Source: Actinobacillus sp. (lineage in GTDB: Bacteria > Pseudomonadota > Gammaproteobacteria > Enterobacterales > Pasteurellaceae). From it: a stretch of DNA of 64,000 nt. Within the stretch, counting starts at the first letter, position 1; each line of letters opens with the position of its first letter. The DNA lies in contig JAHHQX010000004.1 of the NCBI GenBank assembly GCA_020026155.1, forward strand, positions 58,100 through 122,099, read 5' to 3'. A program made the translations under genes and the position numbers. Under the pieces are notes generated by a model. That model searched no databases, was not told the origin of the DNA, and was given only the letters and a program-made list of their open reading frames with translations. This document shows, piece after piece, positions 51,900 through 60,818 of this stretch.

Positions 51900-53669
51900 A
51901 TGAAGACACCAAGTGTGGATAAACAGAAAGAGACAGCGAAGGCGCAGGGGCGTCATCGTTATCAACTGAATGTGGCGGATCTCGCGCCAAACATTGAAGA
52001 TTTTCCATTGGCAGAATTTCCGAATGAATTGAATTTCTTTTCTTTTCAATCGCAAAGTAAGCAGGTATTAGAAGAATTTTTACAACTCGATACTCAACGC
52101 CTTTTAGTTTTACAAACGGAGAATATGGCGGAGTACGCGCCTTTTGTGGAAGGTTTTATTGAATCGTTTTATCAAAAAAATCACGCCACAAAAATCGATA
52201 AATTTTATTATCAATCTGAACGTACTGAAACGGGACAAACCGTCTTTACGCGTGCCACCCAACCGCAGGCGCCGAAAGTCGTAACGGGACTTTATATTGA
52301 TAGCGCCCGCCTTTTTGGTAAATTGTATTTTGATGAAAAACATCAGCAAGGCTCCATTCAGCTCGGCATGGTGCAAGAGGCGAGCGGTGGCGTATTGATG
52401 CTCAATGTCGCGGAGTTTTTAAATAATTTTCGCTTGTGGCAACGATTAAAATCACTCCTTGTGACACAAAATTTTGTATGGCAAGGGGAAGATATGCAAG
52501 GGTATTTCCCATACGAAATTGCTGATTATCCGTTAAATTTAAAAGTCATTTTATTCGGAACGCGTGAAGAATTAGCGAATTTCCATGATGCAGAATTAAA
52601 TCTTTACCACCTTGCGGATTATTCCGAATTAGAGCAAATCATTAATTTAACGCAGTATGATAATGCCAATAAATGGTTCTGGTGGGTGCAATGTTTAGCG
52701 GACGCCCAAGAAAAACGGATTGATACTGATGCTATTAATCTTTTATATCAACAATTTGTTCGCGAAACAGAAAGTAAAAACTGGGTCAGCCTCTCGCCGT
52801 GGAGTATTACTAAAATTTTCCAACAAAGTGCTTTTAAACAAGCACAAGATATTTTAACGGCGGACATGTTGCAGCAATATTTTATCCATAAAGATAAGCA
52901 ACAAAGTCAGCTTCGAGAACAATCCTATCAAGCGATTTTGCAAGATCAGGTTTATATTGCCACAAAAGGTGAAGTTGTCGGACAAATTAATGGCTTGTCA
53001 GTGGTGGAATATGCAGGCGTACCCAAAACCTTTGGCGAACCCGTGCGAATTAGTTGCCTTGTCCAATTTGGTGATGGTGAAGTTATTGATATCGAAAGAA
53101 AAAATGAACTCGCAGGGAACGTCCATAGTAAAGGGCTCATGATCGCCGAAGCTTGTCTTGCCAACGTTTTACACTTACCCGCCCAATTACCATTCTCTGC
53201 AACGGTTGCGTTTGAGCAATCTTACGGGGAAATTGATGGCGACAGTGCCTCATTAGCTTGTTTCTTGAGTTTAGTGAGTAGCCTCGCGGATGAGCCATTA
53301 CCACAATCAATCGCGGTGACGGGTGCAATAGATCAATTCGGTTGTGTCCATACTGTTGGTGGAGTGAATGATAAGGTTGAAGGCTTTTTCGCAATTTGTA
53401 AAGCTCGTGGGCTAACGGGTAAGCAAGGGGTGATGATTCCAAAAGCCACACTCGAACAATTAAGTTTATCCGCTGAATTGCAACAAGCAGTGGCAGATAA
53501 TGAATTTTCATTATGGGCGGTATCTGATATTAATCAAGCTTGCGAAATTATGTTTGAGCAACCGCTTTTAGATGAAAAATTAACGGGATCGTTGGTGGAT
53601 AAAATTCATCGTCGATTTGGTGAAAATAGCGATAAAGGTGGGTTATTTTCACGTCTTTTCCGTCGATAA
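51900..53669 (+). CDS. Lon-like protease with degenerate ATPase part (YcbZ/LonH family)
   Basis: The 589-residue product ends in a Lon-type proteolytic domain (about 385-570) with catalytic Ser in GEIDGDSASLACFLSL and Lys in GGVNDKVEGFFAICKA. The N-terminal half resembles an AAA+ module without a clear Walker A motif, as in E. coli YcbZ/LonH and H. influenzae relatives, so unfolding by ATP is doubtful. Such proteins are thought to be membrane-free, stress-related peptidases. It is divergent from ppnN and ends at a family palindrome. Confidence 0.85.
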   Translation: MKTPSVDKQKETAKAQGRHRYQLNVADLAPNIEDFPLAEFPNELNFFSFQSQSKQVLEEFLQLDTQRLLVLQTENMAEYAPFVEGFIESFYQKNHATKIDKFYYQSERTETGQTVFTRATQPQAPKVVTGLYIDSARLFGKLYFDEKHQQGSIQLGMVQEASGGVLMLNVAEFLNNFRLWQRLKSLLVTQNFVWQGEDMQGYFPYEIADYPLNLKVILFGTREELANFHDAELNLYHLADYSELEQIINLTQYDNANKWFWWVQCLADAQEKRIDTDAINLLYQQFVRETESKNWVSLSPWSITKIFQQSAFKQAQDILTADMLQQYFIHKDKQQSQLREQSYQAILQDQVYIATKGEVVGQINGLSVVEYAGVPKTFGEPVRISCLVQFGDGEVIDIERKNELAGNVHSKGLMIAEACLANVLHLPAQLPFSATVAFEQSYGEIDGDSASLACFLSLVSSLADEPLPQSIAVTGAIDQFGCVHTVGGVNDKVEGFFAICKARGLTGKQGVMIPKATLEQLSLSAELQQAVADNEFSLWAVSDINQACEIMFEQPLLDEKLTGSLVDKIHRRFGENSDKGGLFSRLFRR

Positions 53670-53687
53670 TTCTATGTTTAAGATAAT

Positions 53688-53731
53688 ACGCCCCGATTTC
53701 CTGAAAATTTTTTACGAAAATCGGGGCGTGT
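53688..53731. terminator. Intergenic palindrome between the Lon-like gene and priC
   Basis: ACGCCCCGATTTCCTG and CGAAAATCGGGGCGTG flank AAAATTTTTTA; followed by TTTTTAG. A well-preserved family copy between convergent genes. Confidence 0.75.
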
Positions 53732-53733
53732 TT

Positions 53734-54291
53734 TTAGTTTTTGCTTGCTAAAAATTCTTCTAAATTATCAATCGCAGACAAAGCTTTTTGCCGTCTTTGT
53801 TGTTGATATTCCAGATTTTTTTGTAATTGTGCTTGCTGCTGTGGAGGACAATGTGCAAGCTGATCTTGGATTTTTTCAATCAATGCATTTAATGCATTTA
53901 ATCCTTCGTAATATTTTTCTAGGCGTTCCCGTGGCGGTAGGGCATTAATCCTTTTTAAAAGTGCCTCACGTTCCGCACTCACCCTCTGTGGGGCTTTCTT
54001 AATAGGCGTGGTGCGGAATTGGCGTTGTGTTGCCTCGCGTAGGGCTGCACATTGGTTAATAATTTTTTCACTGATAAAATTGGCTTTTTGAATATCGTCT
54101 GTGCTTACTTTGGCAAGGTAATCGATATTACGCATAATTTCAGCAAAGTAATAACCGAGCGTTTCAAAATTTTGGCTAAATAGTCCAATTTCAAACGGCA
54201 TATGAATGGTTTGTTCGCATTCATGGCTAAATTGATTTTGCCATTGTTGAATATGTTGGCGGAGAATTTGAATTTGATTGTGTGTTGACAT
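53734..54291 (-). CDS. priC: Primosomal replication protein N'' (PriC)
   Basis: PriC helps reload the DnaB helicase at stalled forks. The 185-residue product is helical and keeps the diagnostic C-terminal stretch LPPRERLEKYYEGLNALN and the basic, Gln-rich surface (QQRRQKALSAI) that contacts SSB and DNA. Length is close to E. coli (175). Single gene, divergent from prmB. Confidence 0.9.
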   Translation of the reverse strand: MSTHNQIQILRQHIQQWQNQFSHECEQTIHMPFEIGLFSQNFETLGYYFAEIMRNIDYLAKVSTDDIQKANFISEKIINQCAALREATQRQFRTTPIKKAPQRVSAEREALLKRINALPPRERLEKYYEGLNALNALIEKIQDQLAHCPPQQQAQLQKNLEYQQQRRQKALSAIDNLEEFLASKN

Positions 54292-54414
54292 AATTGGATT
54301 GCAAGCGGATAGCTGATATTATGGTTAATTCTATAAAATTTTACTTAAAACGCCTATGGCATTGTGGTATAAAGGCGTCTTATTTTTAGCATCATAAAGT
54401 AATAAAGGATCTTT

Positions 54415-55377
54415 ATGCAATCATTTAATGATGAACTTGTTGCACAGATTTATGCAGATCATGTCGCACAAGATTTACATACTATTCAAGATTTTTTGCG
54501 TTGGGGCTATACGGTCTTCAACCAATCTGATATTTATTTTGGGCAGGGCAGTGATAATGCGTGGGATGAAATGCTTCACCTTGTATTGTCTACCTTATCT
54601 TTACCTTTAGATACGCCGGAACATATTTTTAATGCACGTTTAACTAAATCAGAGAAAAATCAGTTAATTCAGCTTGTGGTTGAACGTATTTCGCAACGTG
54701 TTCCAGTGGCATATTTAACCAATAAAGCGTGGTTCTGTGGTTTAGAATTTTATGTAGATGAACGTGTGATTGTGCCTCGTTCGCCAATTTGTGCGTTGAT
54801 TGAAGATAAATTCGCAGGATTAGTTTCTCAGGAACCTAAACGTATTTTAGATTTATGTACAGGCAGTGGCTGTATCGCGATTGCATGTGCAAATGCGTTC
54901 CCTGAGGCTGAAGTGGATGCGGTAGATATTTCGGTTGATGCGTTAAATGTTGCGGAAATTAATATTGAGCATTATCAATTAGGCGATCGCGTTTTTCCGT
55001 TACAATCAAACTTATTCCAAAACCTATTGACCGATGGCTACGATCTCATTGTGACAAATCCACCGTATGTGGATGAAGAAGATTTAGCTGATATGCCAGA
55101 AGAGTTCCACAATGAACCCGATATTGCATTAGGTTCTGGTGTAGATGGTTTAACAATTACAAAAGAAATTCTCGCTAAAGCAAGTGATTACCTCAACGAT
55201 AATGGGGTTTTAGTATGTGAAGTAGGGAATAGTATGCTTGAATTAATGGAGATTTTCCCAGACGTACCATTTAATTGGGTTGAACTACGTAATGGGGGTT
55301 TAGGTGTTTTCGCATTGACGAAAGCAGATTTACTTGCGCATAAGCATACCTTTGAACAAGCACTCGCAAATTTATAA
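54415..55377 (+). CDS. prmB: Ribosomal protein uL3 glutamine methyltransferase
   Basis: PrmB methylates a glutamine in the GGQ-like loop of ribosomal protein L3. The 320-residue product has the SAM motif LDLCTGSGCIAIACA and the catalytic TNPPYVDEEDL of the HemK/PrmB family, with a PrmB-type N-terminal helical part that distinguishes it from PrmC. Length fits E. coli (310). AAAGGATCTTT precedes ATG; a terminator follows. Confidence 0.95.
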   Translation: MQSFNDELVAQIYADHVAQDLHTIQDFLRWGYTVFNQSDIYFGQGSDNAWDEMLHLVLSTLSLPLDTPEHIFNARLTKSEKNQLIQLVVERISQRVPVAYLTNKAWFCGLEFYVDERVIVPRSPICALIEDKFAGLVSQEPKRILDLCTGSGCIAIACANAFPEAEVDAVDISVDALNVAEINIEHYQLGDRVFPLQSNLFQNLLTDGYDLIVTNPPYVDEEDLADMPEEFHNEPDIALGSGVDGLTITKEILAKASDYLNDNGVLVCEVGNSMLELMEIFPDVPFNWVELRNGGLGVFALTKADLLAHKHTFEQALANL

Positions 55378-55388
55378 TTGTTTTAGTT

Positions 55389-55430
55389 AGGGCATCAAGG
55401 ACGAGGTGTAATTGATGTCCTATTTTTTTG
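55389..55430 (+). terminator. Terminator of prmB
   Basis: GGGCATCAA and TTGATGTCC form a 9-bp stem with one G-U pair, followed by TATTTTTTT. It lies over the longer possible start of the next gene, which supports the downstream ATG there. Confidence 0.7.
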
Positions 55431-55438
55431 AGGTAAAT

Positions 55439-55840
55439 ATGAATATTAGTGCTGTCGCCAAACGAAGTGGTTTATCCGCAAAACAGATTCGAGATTACGA
55501 AAAAATGGGCTTGCTCCCACATGCCAAGCGTTCAGAAAGTGGCTATCGAATTTATACAGAAGACGATCTCACCCGTTTAATTTTTATTAGTAATGCGAGA
55601 AAAGTTGATTTTTCATTACTGCAGATTAAGCAATTACTGATGCTAAACGATAATTCCAATCGTACGAGCCGTGAAGTTAAAGAAATTACAGCAGAGCAGA
55701 TTGGAAAAATTGAAGAAAAAATTACTCAATTACAAGAAATGCTTGGTATTTTACGCCATCTCTATGCGGGCTGTCATGGTGATGAAAATCCCAATTGTTC
55801 CATTCTAAAAGCATTACATGGTAAGCAAGAGAAAGCCTAA
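55439..55840 (+). CDS. CueR-like MerR-family copper regulator
   Basis: The 133-residue product has the MerR helix-turn-helix (MNISAVAKRSGLSAKQIRDY, EKMGLL), a dimer helix, and a C-terminal metal loop with Cys112 and Cys120 (CHGDENPNC) at exactly the positions used by E. coli CueR to bind Cu(I). It is therefore expected to activate copper-efflux genes by twisting a 19-bp-spaced promoter. No copper ATPase or chaperone gene is next to it. The ATG is that after TGAGGTAAAT. Confidence 0.85.
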   Translation: MNISAVAKRSGLSAKQIRDYEKMGLLPHAKRSESGYRIYTEDDLTRLIFISNARKVDFSLLQIKQLLMLNDNSNRTSREVKEITAEQIGKIEEKITQLQEMLGILRHLYAGCHGDENPNCSILKALHGKQEKA

Positions 55841-55841
55841 A

Positions 55842-56705
55842 TTAGGCTTCCTTATTAGGTAATTCAAGCGCGGCGTGTTGTACCTTAACGCGTTTTCCTA
55901 ATGTTCTGAAATAAGCACCGAGTTTTTCAGCCAGATAAACAGATCGGTGTTTTCCCCCTGTGCATCCAATTGCAATGGTCAAATAACTGCGGTTATTGGC
56001 CTCTAACATGGGTAACCATTCCGTTAAGTACGCTTCTGTTTTATGTAGAAATTCTTGTACTTCGGATTGAGCAGCTAAATAATCTTGAACTTCTTTCTCT
56101 AAGCCTGTGTGTGGACGTAATTCTGGAATCCAATGTGGATTAGGAAGAAAGCGTGCGTCAAAGACGTAGTCTGCATCTAAAGGTAGACCATATTTAAAAC
56201 CAAAAGATTGAACAATAATTTTAAGTTCTTTATCATCTTTGCCTACTGCAAATAAACGTAATTGTCTTGCGAGTTCATGTACAGAAAGTTTAGACGTGTC
56301 AATAATCAAATTAGCTTGTTCGCGAAGGGGAAGGAGGTAGGTGTATTCCTCATCAATTGCCTTTTCAAGCGACAAATCTTGAGCTTGTGAAAGAGGGTGA
56401 CTACGGCGTGAATCGCTATAACGACGAATCAATACGTTACGATCGCTATCTAAAAAGACGATATGGATATGATTTTTTTGCTCAAGTTGCTTAATCATTT
56501 CCGTAAGGGTATCTGGGCAACGCGGTAAGTTACGGATATCCAGACTAATTGCGACGGATTTTTGATTTTTACCAACCATCTCAACGAGTTGTGGCAAAAG
56601 CTCCAGTGGGAGATTATCAACACAATAATAGCCAATATCTTCTAATGCACGTAAAGCGATAGATTTTCCTGCACCAGAACGACCGCTAACAATAATGATG
56701 TTCAT
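55842..56705 (-). CDS. rapZ: RNase adapter protein RapZ
   Basis: RapZ binds glucosamine-6-phosphate and directs RNase E to the GlmZ small RNA in E. coli. The 287-residue product has the N-terminal Walker A GRSGAGKS (8-15), the YVDNLPLEL stretch, and the C-terminal part with TIAIGCTGGKHRSVYLAEKL. Length equals E. coli (284). It follows ptsN in the same transcript with an 18-bp gap. No glmZ-like RNA was seen here. Confidence 0.95.
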   Translation of the reverse strand: MNIIIVSGRSGAGKSIALRALEDIGYYCVDNLPLELLPQLVEMVGKNQKSVAISLDIRNLPRCPDTLTEMIKQLEQKNHIHIVFLDSDRNVLIRRYSDSRRSHPLSQAQDLSLEKAIDEEYTYLLPLREQANLIIDTSKLSVHELARQLRLFAVGKDDKELKIIVQSFGFKYGLPLDADYVFDARFLPNPHWIPELRPHTGLEKEVQDYLAAQSEVQEFLHKTEAYLTEWLPMLEANNRSYLTIAIGCTGGKHRSVYLAEKLGAYFRTLGKRVKVQHAALELPNKEA

Positions 56706-56723
56706 ATTCTCCCCCTATTTAAT

Positions 56724-57308
56724 TTAGTTAAGCGCTTCGGTTTCCTCAGCGTTATCATCATCTTCTTCATCAAATTCTGGATCAAGTGTAGCTTGCTCCA
56801 GATATTGAATATCACTTTCTTTAAACGCTTGCCAAATTTCTTCTGCACTTTGTGCTGCACGTAATTTTTTACAAAGTGTTTTATCAACGAGGCGTTTTGC
56901 GATTTCTTGTAATTTTGGTGAAAATTCTGCGCACATATCGTTTGGAATAAGAATAGCGAGAATCAAGTCGACATCACGATGATCAGGCGCATCATAATCT
57001 ACACCGCTAGTGAGTTGTAAAAAAGCCGCAAGCGGTTTTGTACCTTGAGGTAAGCGACCTTTTGGCATCGCAATACCGTTACCTAGCGCTGAGTTGCCGA
57101 TCTTTTCACGCGTAAAAAGGCAATCTGTACAACAAATTTCTTTTTCTTTCGCAATATCTTCTTCTTGGCGTTCGGTATCTTCGTGTTCGAGTGGAATATC
57201 CGCTTCTGGTGCAAGAATTTGTCCAATGATTTCAAAGGTACGTTTTTTACTTGCACACGTAATCCCTTGGCGAATATTCTCTAAAGTTAGTAGTTGTGTA
57301 AATAACAA
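56724..57308 (-). CDS. ptsN: PTS IIA-Ntr-like protein PtsN lacking the phosphorylated His
   Basis: PtsN is normally the end acceptor of the nitrogen PTS, taking phosphate from NPr on a His. The 194-residue product has the IIA fold (LLTLENIRQGITCASKKRT, GNSALGNGIAMP, VDLILAILIPNDMCAEFSPKL, LCKKLRAAQSAEEIW). The family motif GIA-x-P-H-G-(K/R) reads GIAMPKGRL: Lys83 (AAA) replaces His. It also has a 25-residue charged insertion with three Cys (about 40-65) and an acidic tail, making it longer than E. coli (163). rpoN, hpf and npr, its usual neighbours, are absent, so it probably acts as an unphosphorylated binding protein. Confidence 0.9.
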   Translation of the reverse strand: MLFTQLLTLENIRQGITCASKKRTFEIIGQILAPEADIPLEHEDTERQEEDIAKEKEICCTDCLFTREKIGNSALGNGIAMPKGRLPQGTKPLAAFLQLTSGVDYDAPDHRDVDLILAILIPNDMCAEFSPKLQEIAKRLVDKTLCKKLRAAQSAEEIWQAFKESDIQYLEQATLDPEFDEEDDDNAEETEALN

Positions 57309-57323
57309 AATAAAGTTCTCTAA

Positions 57324-58049
57324 TTAAAGTTTAAACTGTTCACCGAGGTAAACACGTTTTACGTGTTCATTATTTAGAATTTCATCCGGTGTACCAGTCG
57401 CGATCATTTTTCCTGCACTCACAATATATGCACGTTCACAAACGTCCAATGTTTCACGTACATTGTGGTCAGTAATTAAAACGCCTAATCCACGATTACG
57501 TAGATCGAGGATAATTTTTTTAATATCAATAACAGAAATTGGGTCAACCCCTGCAAACGGTTCATCAAGCAGGATAAATTTTGGATCAGCCGCTAATGCG
57601 CGTGCGATTTCAACGCGACGACGTTCGCCCCCAGACAGTGATTGCCCTAGGCTATCACGGATATGACCGATATTAAATTCGTCGATAAGATCATCGGCTT
57701 TTTTACGGCGTTCTTCCGGTGTTAATTCTTTACGGATTTCCAGAACAGCCATAAGATTATCATACACGGAAAGGTGGCGGAAAATAGATGCCTCTTGCGG
57801 GAGATACCCCAAACCTTCTTGTGCACGTTTAAACATTGGAAGTTGGCTTAAGTCTTCATTATCAATGAAAATTTTACCTGCATCGTTATTAACGAGCCCA
57901 ACTACCATGTAGAAAGAGGTGGTTTTACCGGCACCATTTGGACCAAGTAAACCAACGATTTCATTAGAATGAACATTAAAACTTACATCAGAAACAACCT
58001 GACGTCCTTTATAACTTTTGGCTAAATGTTGTGCCGAAAGAGTGGCCAT
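57324..58049 (-). CDS. lptB: LPS export ABC transporter ATPase LptB
   Basis: LptB drives extraction of lipopolysaccharide from the inner membrane by LptFG. The 241-residue product has Walker A GPNGAGKTT, the Q-loop, the signature LSGGERRRVEIARAL, Walker B FILLDEPFAGVDP and the H-loop ITDHNVRETL. Length equals E. coli (241). Middle of the lptC-lptA-lptB-ptsN-rapZ operon. Confidence 0.97.
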   Translation of the reverse strand: MATLSAQHLAKSYKGRQVVSDVSFNVHSNEIVGLLGPNGAGKTTSFYMVVGLVNNDAGKIFIDNEDLSQLPMFKRAQEGLGYLPQEASIFRHLSVYDNLMAVLEIRKELTPEERRKKADDLIDEFNIGHIRDSLGQSLSGGERRRVEIARALAADPKFILLDEPFAGVDPISVIDIKKIILDLRNRGLGVLITDHNVRETLDVCERAYIVSAGKMIATGTPDEILNNEHVKRVYLGEQFKL

Positions 58050-58063
58050 AAATGATTCCTTGC

Positions 58064-58744
58064 TTAGTTTTGTTGTGACGATGTCATTTGTGCGGGCAAT
58101 CTAGATTGCTCATCCATTTTTTGCGCACTATGTAATTTTTGTACATCTGCTGTTTGAGTAAGTGGCGCTCGCGTATTAAAGTTAATAACTGGCGTTGGCT
58201 CTTCTCTTACTGGTTTAGCATGTTTCGCATCATCAAGTTGCGATGGAATTAAAATTGTACGAACACGACGTTGAGTTGAACCATCAGCTTTAAGTTGTTG
58301 ATCTTTCACGTCATATGTAATCTTACGCCCTTCGATTTGGCTTTCTGCCTGGCGTAATTTAGCGTGTCCGATAAGCGTAATAAATTCAGTTTTCAAATCG
58401 TAATGAACAAAATCTGCCGAGCCTTTTACGACTTTTCCATCATCAAGCGTTTGTTGAAAATAAACTGGCGCGCCATAAGCATCAAGTGTTTCACTCTTTT
58501 TCTTATCTTTTGGACGAGTGACAATAACTTTGCTTGCTTTAATCTGGATAGAACCTTGTGTAATGTAAACATTTTTTGTAAATACAGCTTGTGATGATGC
58601 AAGGTTTAATGATTGCTTATCAGAAAGCACATTAATCGGCTGGCGTGTATCATCTTTTAGCGCAAAAGCTTGTGGTGCCATCGCGAGGACGGTTGTGGCT
58701 AGGACAAGCGGTAAGATAATAGATTTACGGTTGTTTAAATTCAT
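58064..58744 (-). CDS. lptA: LPS transport periplasmic protein LptA
   Basis: LptA polymerises into the periplasmic bridge for lipopolysaccharide. The 226-residue product has a signal peptide (about 1-28, ending QAFA), the beta-jellyroll OstA domain (PINVLSDKQSLNLASSQAVF, GHAKLRQAESQIEGRKITYD) and an added C-terminal tail of about 50 residues rich in Gln, Ser and Thr. E. coli LptA is 185 residues, so the tail is an extension. Its start overlaps the lptC end by 20 bases. Confidence 0.92.
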   Translation of the reverse strand: MNLNNRKSIILPLVLATTVLAMAPQAFALKDDTRQPINVLSDKQSLNLASSQAVFTKNVYITQGSIQIKASKVIVTRPKDKKKSETLDAYGAPVYFQQTLDDGKVVKGSADFVHYDLKTEFITLIGHAKLRQAESQIEGRKITYDVKDQQLKADGSTQRRVRTILIPSQLDDAKHAKPVREEPTPVINFNTRAPLTQTADVQKLHSAQKMDEQSRLPAQMTSSQQN

Positions 58745-59306
58745 AATGTGTATCGACCTGATTTTCTAAGGTAATTTGTTGTTGTTTAAAGTTCCCTGAC
58801 ATAGATTTTCCCACAGCGGTAAGTTGTGGACCCGTAATCGTCGTTGTTGTCGGCGAATGATAGTCACCATTGTTTAGATTAACAAACGCTTTTTCTGTTG
58901 TAAGCGTTTTTACTACTGGATCAGGCTGTAAGTTAAGTACACGGACATCGTTGTCTAAAGTGACAACATCATCTTTTAAATCAGCAGATTGTGCCGTAAT
59001 TTGCCATGCCGGTACAACTTTAGCTGAATCATCACTGAACAACACGAGATGAGGAGATTGAAATTGTGTTACGCCTGCTTGTTGAAAATAGGTGACTTTC
59101 GGCGCAGTTGCTTCGTAATCTTTTTCTCCCTTTTTATTAAAGGCGAGAGTTCGCATATTTTCACCAATATAGGTTGGCGTATTTAACTCTCCCTTTTTAT
59201 CAGACAAGATAAGTGACTGAGGGTTCGCTAATTGATTAAGATGATAAAACCATCCGAAAACGATAGCAGCAATAATACCTAAAAAAATTGTCCAACGTGT
59301 GTTCAT
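58725..59306 (-). CDS. lptC: LPS export inner-membrane protein LptC
   Basis: LptC anchors LptA to LptB2FG. The 193-residue product has one N-terminal membrane helix (about 5-25) and a periplasmic jellyroll (TPTYIGENMRTLAFNKKGE, VTYFQQAGVTQFQSPHL). ATG 59306 is preferred; an upstream TTG would add five hydrophobic residues. First gene of the operon, with no kdsC/kdsD before it. The 200 bp upstream to 59507 hold no other gene and must contain the promoter. Confidence 0.92.
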   Translation of the reverse strand: MNTRWTIFLGIIAAIVFGWFYHLNQLANPQSLILSDKKGELNTPTYIGENMRTLAFNKKGEKDYEATAPKVTYFQQAGVTQFQSPHLVLFSDDSAKVVPAWQITAQSADLKDDVVTLDNDVRVLNLQPDPVVKTLTTEKAFVNLNNGDYHSPTTTTITGPQLTAVGKSMSGNFKQQQITLENQVDTHYEFKQP

Positions 59307-59507
59307 AAAAAATACCAACAAAAAAATTAGTAAAATTATACCATAGATTTTATGTCAAACCGCATAAATAAAGGAGAACGACCAAAAACTCTCCAGGTTT
59401 CTAGAATAGAAATAAAACGGTTTTCTAGGGAAAGGGGGCTATTCTATAAAATAATTAGCCTATCGGATAGTAGCTTGCGTGATTTAATAGAGTAAAAACA
59501 GAGGAAA

Positions 59508-59548
59508 ACGCCCACAAAAATCATAAAAATTAATGATTTTTAGGGCGT
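59508..59548 (-). terminator. Intergenic palindrome behind the aminotransferase gene
   Basis: ACGCCC, a central AAAAATCAT/ATGATTTTT dyad and GGGCGT form a variant of the family palindrome next to the stop codon at 59554. Confidence 0.6.
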
Positions 59549-59553
59549 GCTTA

Positions 59554-60744
59554 TTATAGAATCGCTACAATACTTTCGCAAAGATAGTCGATATTATTTG
59601 GGGTTATGCCTGCCACATTAATGCGTCCAGAACGGACAATATAAATGGCAAATTCTTCTTTTAAACGTTCTACCTGTTCTGGAGATAAACCGCTAAAAGA
59701 GAACATCCCGTTTTGTTCTAGAATAAAATCAAAATTCTCTTTAGCACCGTATCGTGCTAAACCTGATACGAGTTGTTGGCGCATAGTTTTAATGCGTTCG
59801 CGCATATGCGTCAACTCTTGTTCCCAAATCTGACGTTTTGTAGGATCTGAGAGAATGAGTTTTACACATGCCGCCCCGTGATAAGGTGGGTTAGAATAAA
59901 GCGTACGGATAATTCGTTTTACTTGGCTTTGTGCTCGCTGTGCGATATCAGCATTTTCTGCAACAAGAGTAAAGGCACCAACACGTTCATTGTAAAGCCC
60001 GAAGTTTTTAGAGTATGAACTTGCGACAAGCAGTTCTTTATGGCACTTAGTAAAACAACGTAAGCCGAACGCGTCTTCTTCAAGCCCATTCGCTAAACCT
60101 TGATAAGCAAAATCAAAAATAGGTAACCAACCTTGTTCAGCAGAAAGAGTCGCAAGTTGTTGCCATTGCTCAGGCGTTGGGTCAATACCCGTTGGATTAT
60201 GGCAACAACCGTGGAATAGCACGGCATCACCAGGTTGAACATGGCTAAGATCGGTAAGCATATTATTCCAATCTAAACAGTGATGGTCGGCATCGTAGTA
60301 GCGGTATTCTGCTACTTCAATACCTGCCGCTTCAAAAATAGCTAGGTGGTTTGGCCAAGTAGGGTGGCTTATCCAAATTTTTTTAACAGGTGTTTGATGT
60401 TTTAAAAATTCTGCCGCAATACGTAAAGCCCCTGTGCCTCCTACGGCTTGAGAAGTTTTCGCGCGCGCGGATTGAATTACTTCAGCATTTTCTCCAAACA
60501 AAAGTGTCTGTGTAAGTACATCATATTGTGGAAGCCCATCTATTGGTAAATAGCTTTTGGTATTTTCATTTGCTAAAAGCGTTGTTTCGGCCTGTTTAAC
60601 GCTATTTAAAATAGGTGTATTTCCGTCATTATCCTTGTAAACACCAATTCCAAGGTTAATTTTATTTGGACGGGAATCTGCTTTAAATGCTTCGGCAAGC
60701 CCTAAAATAGGATCTGCAGGTGCCGCAATAATATTTTTAAACAT
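59554..60744 (-). CDS. aspC: Aspartate/aromatic aminotransferase (AspC/TyrB)
   Basis: PLP-dependent transfer of the amino group between aspartate (or aromatic amino acids) and 2-oxoglutarate. The 396-residue product shows LAEAFKADSRPNKINLGIGVYKD, GGTGALRIAAEF, HGCCHNPTGIDPTPEQW, the PLP lysine in SSYSKNFGLYNERVGA, and the substrate Arg in IVRSGRINVAGI. Length equals E. coli AspC (396). Three in-frame ATGs lie within 12 bases; 60744 fits the family start MFKNI. Choice between aspartate and tyrosine preference is open. Confidence 0.93.
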   Translation of the reverse strand: MFKNIIAAPADPILGLAEAFKADSRPNKINLGIGVYKDNDGNTPILNSVKQAETTLLANENTKSYLPIDGLPQYDVLTQTLLFGENAEVIQSARAKTSQAVGGTGALRIAAEFLKHQTPVKKIWISHPTWPNHLAIFEAAGIEVAEYRYYDADHHCLDWNNMLTDLSHVQPGDAVLFHGCCHNPTGIDPTPEQWQQLATLSAEQGWLPIFDFAYQGLANGLEEDAFGLRCFTKCHKELLVASSYSKNFGLYNERVGAFTLVAENADIAQRAQSQVKRIIRTLYSNPPYHGAACVKLILSDPTKRQIWEQELTHMRERIKTMRQQLVSGLARYGAKENFDFILEQNGMFSFSGLSPEQVERLKEEFAIYIVRSGRINVAGITPNNIDYLCESIVAIL

Positions 60745-60777
60745 AGGCATTCTCACTTCGTATTATAAATAGATATA

Positions 60778-60818
60778 AAATGCGGTATTTTTCAAAAAAC
60801 AAAAAATACCGCATTTTT
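60778..60818 (-). terminator. Terminator of the tautomerase-like gene
   Basis: AAAATGCGGTATTTTT and AAAAATACCGCATTTT pair around a short loop and end in T6 on both strands. The stem contains AAATGCGGT, one base off the Haemophilus uptake core AAGTGCGGT. Confidence 0.85.

Noticed and set aside
60778..60818. Paired Haemophilus uptake sequences
   Set aside because: The stem contains AAATGCGGT, one base off the core AAGTGCGGT; it is explained as a terminator.
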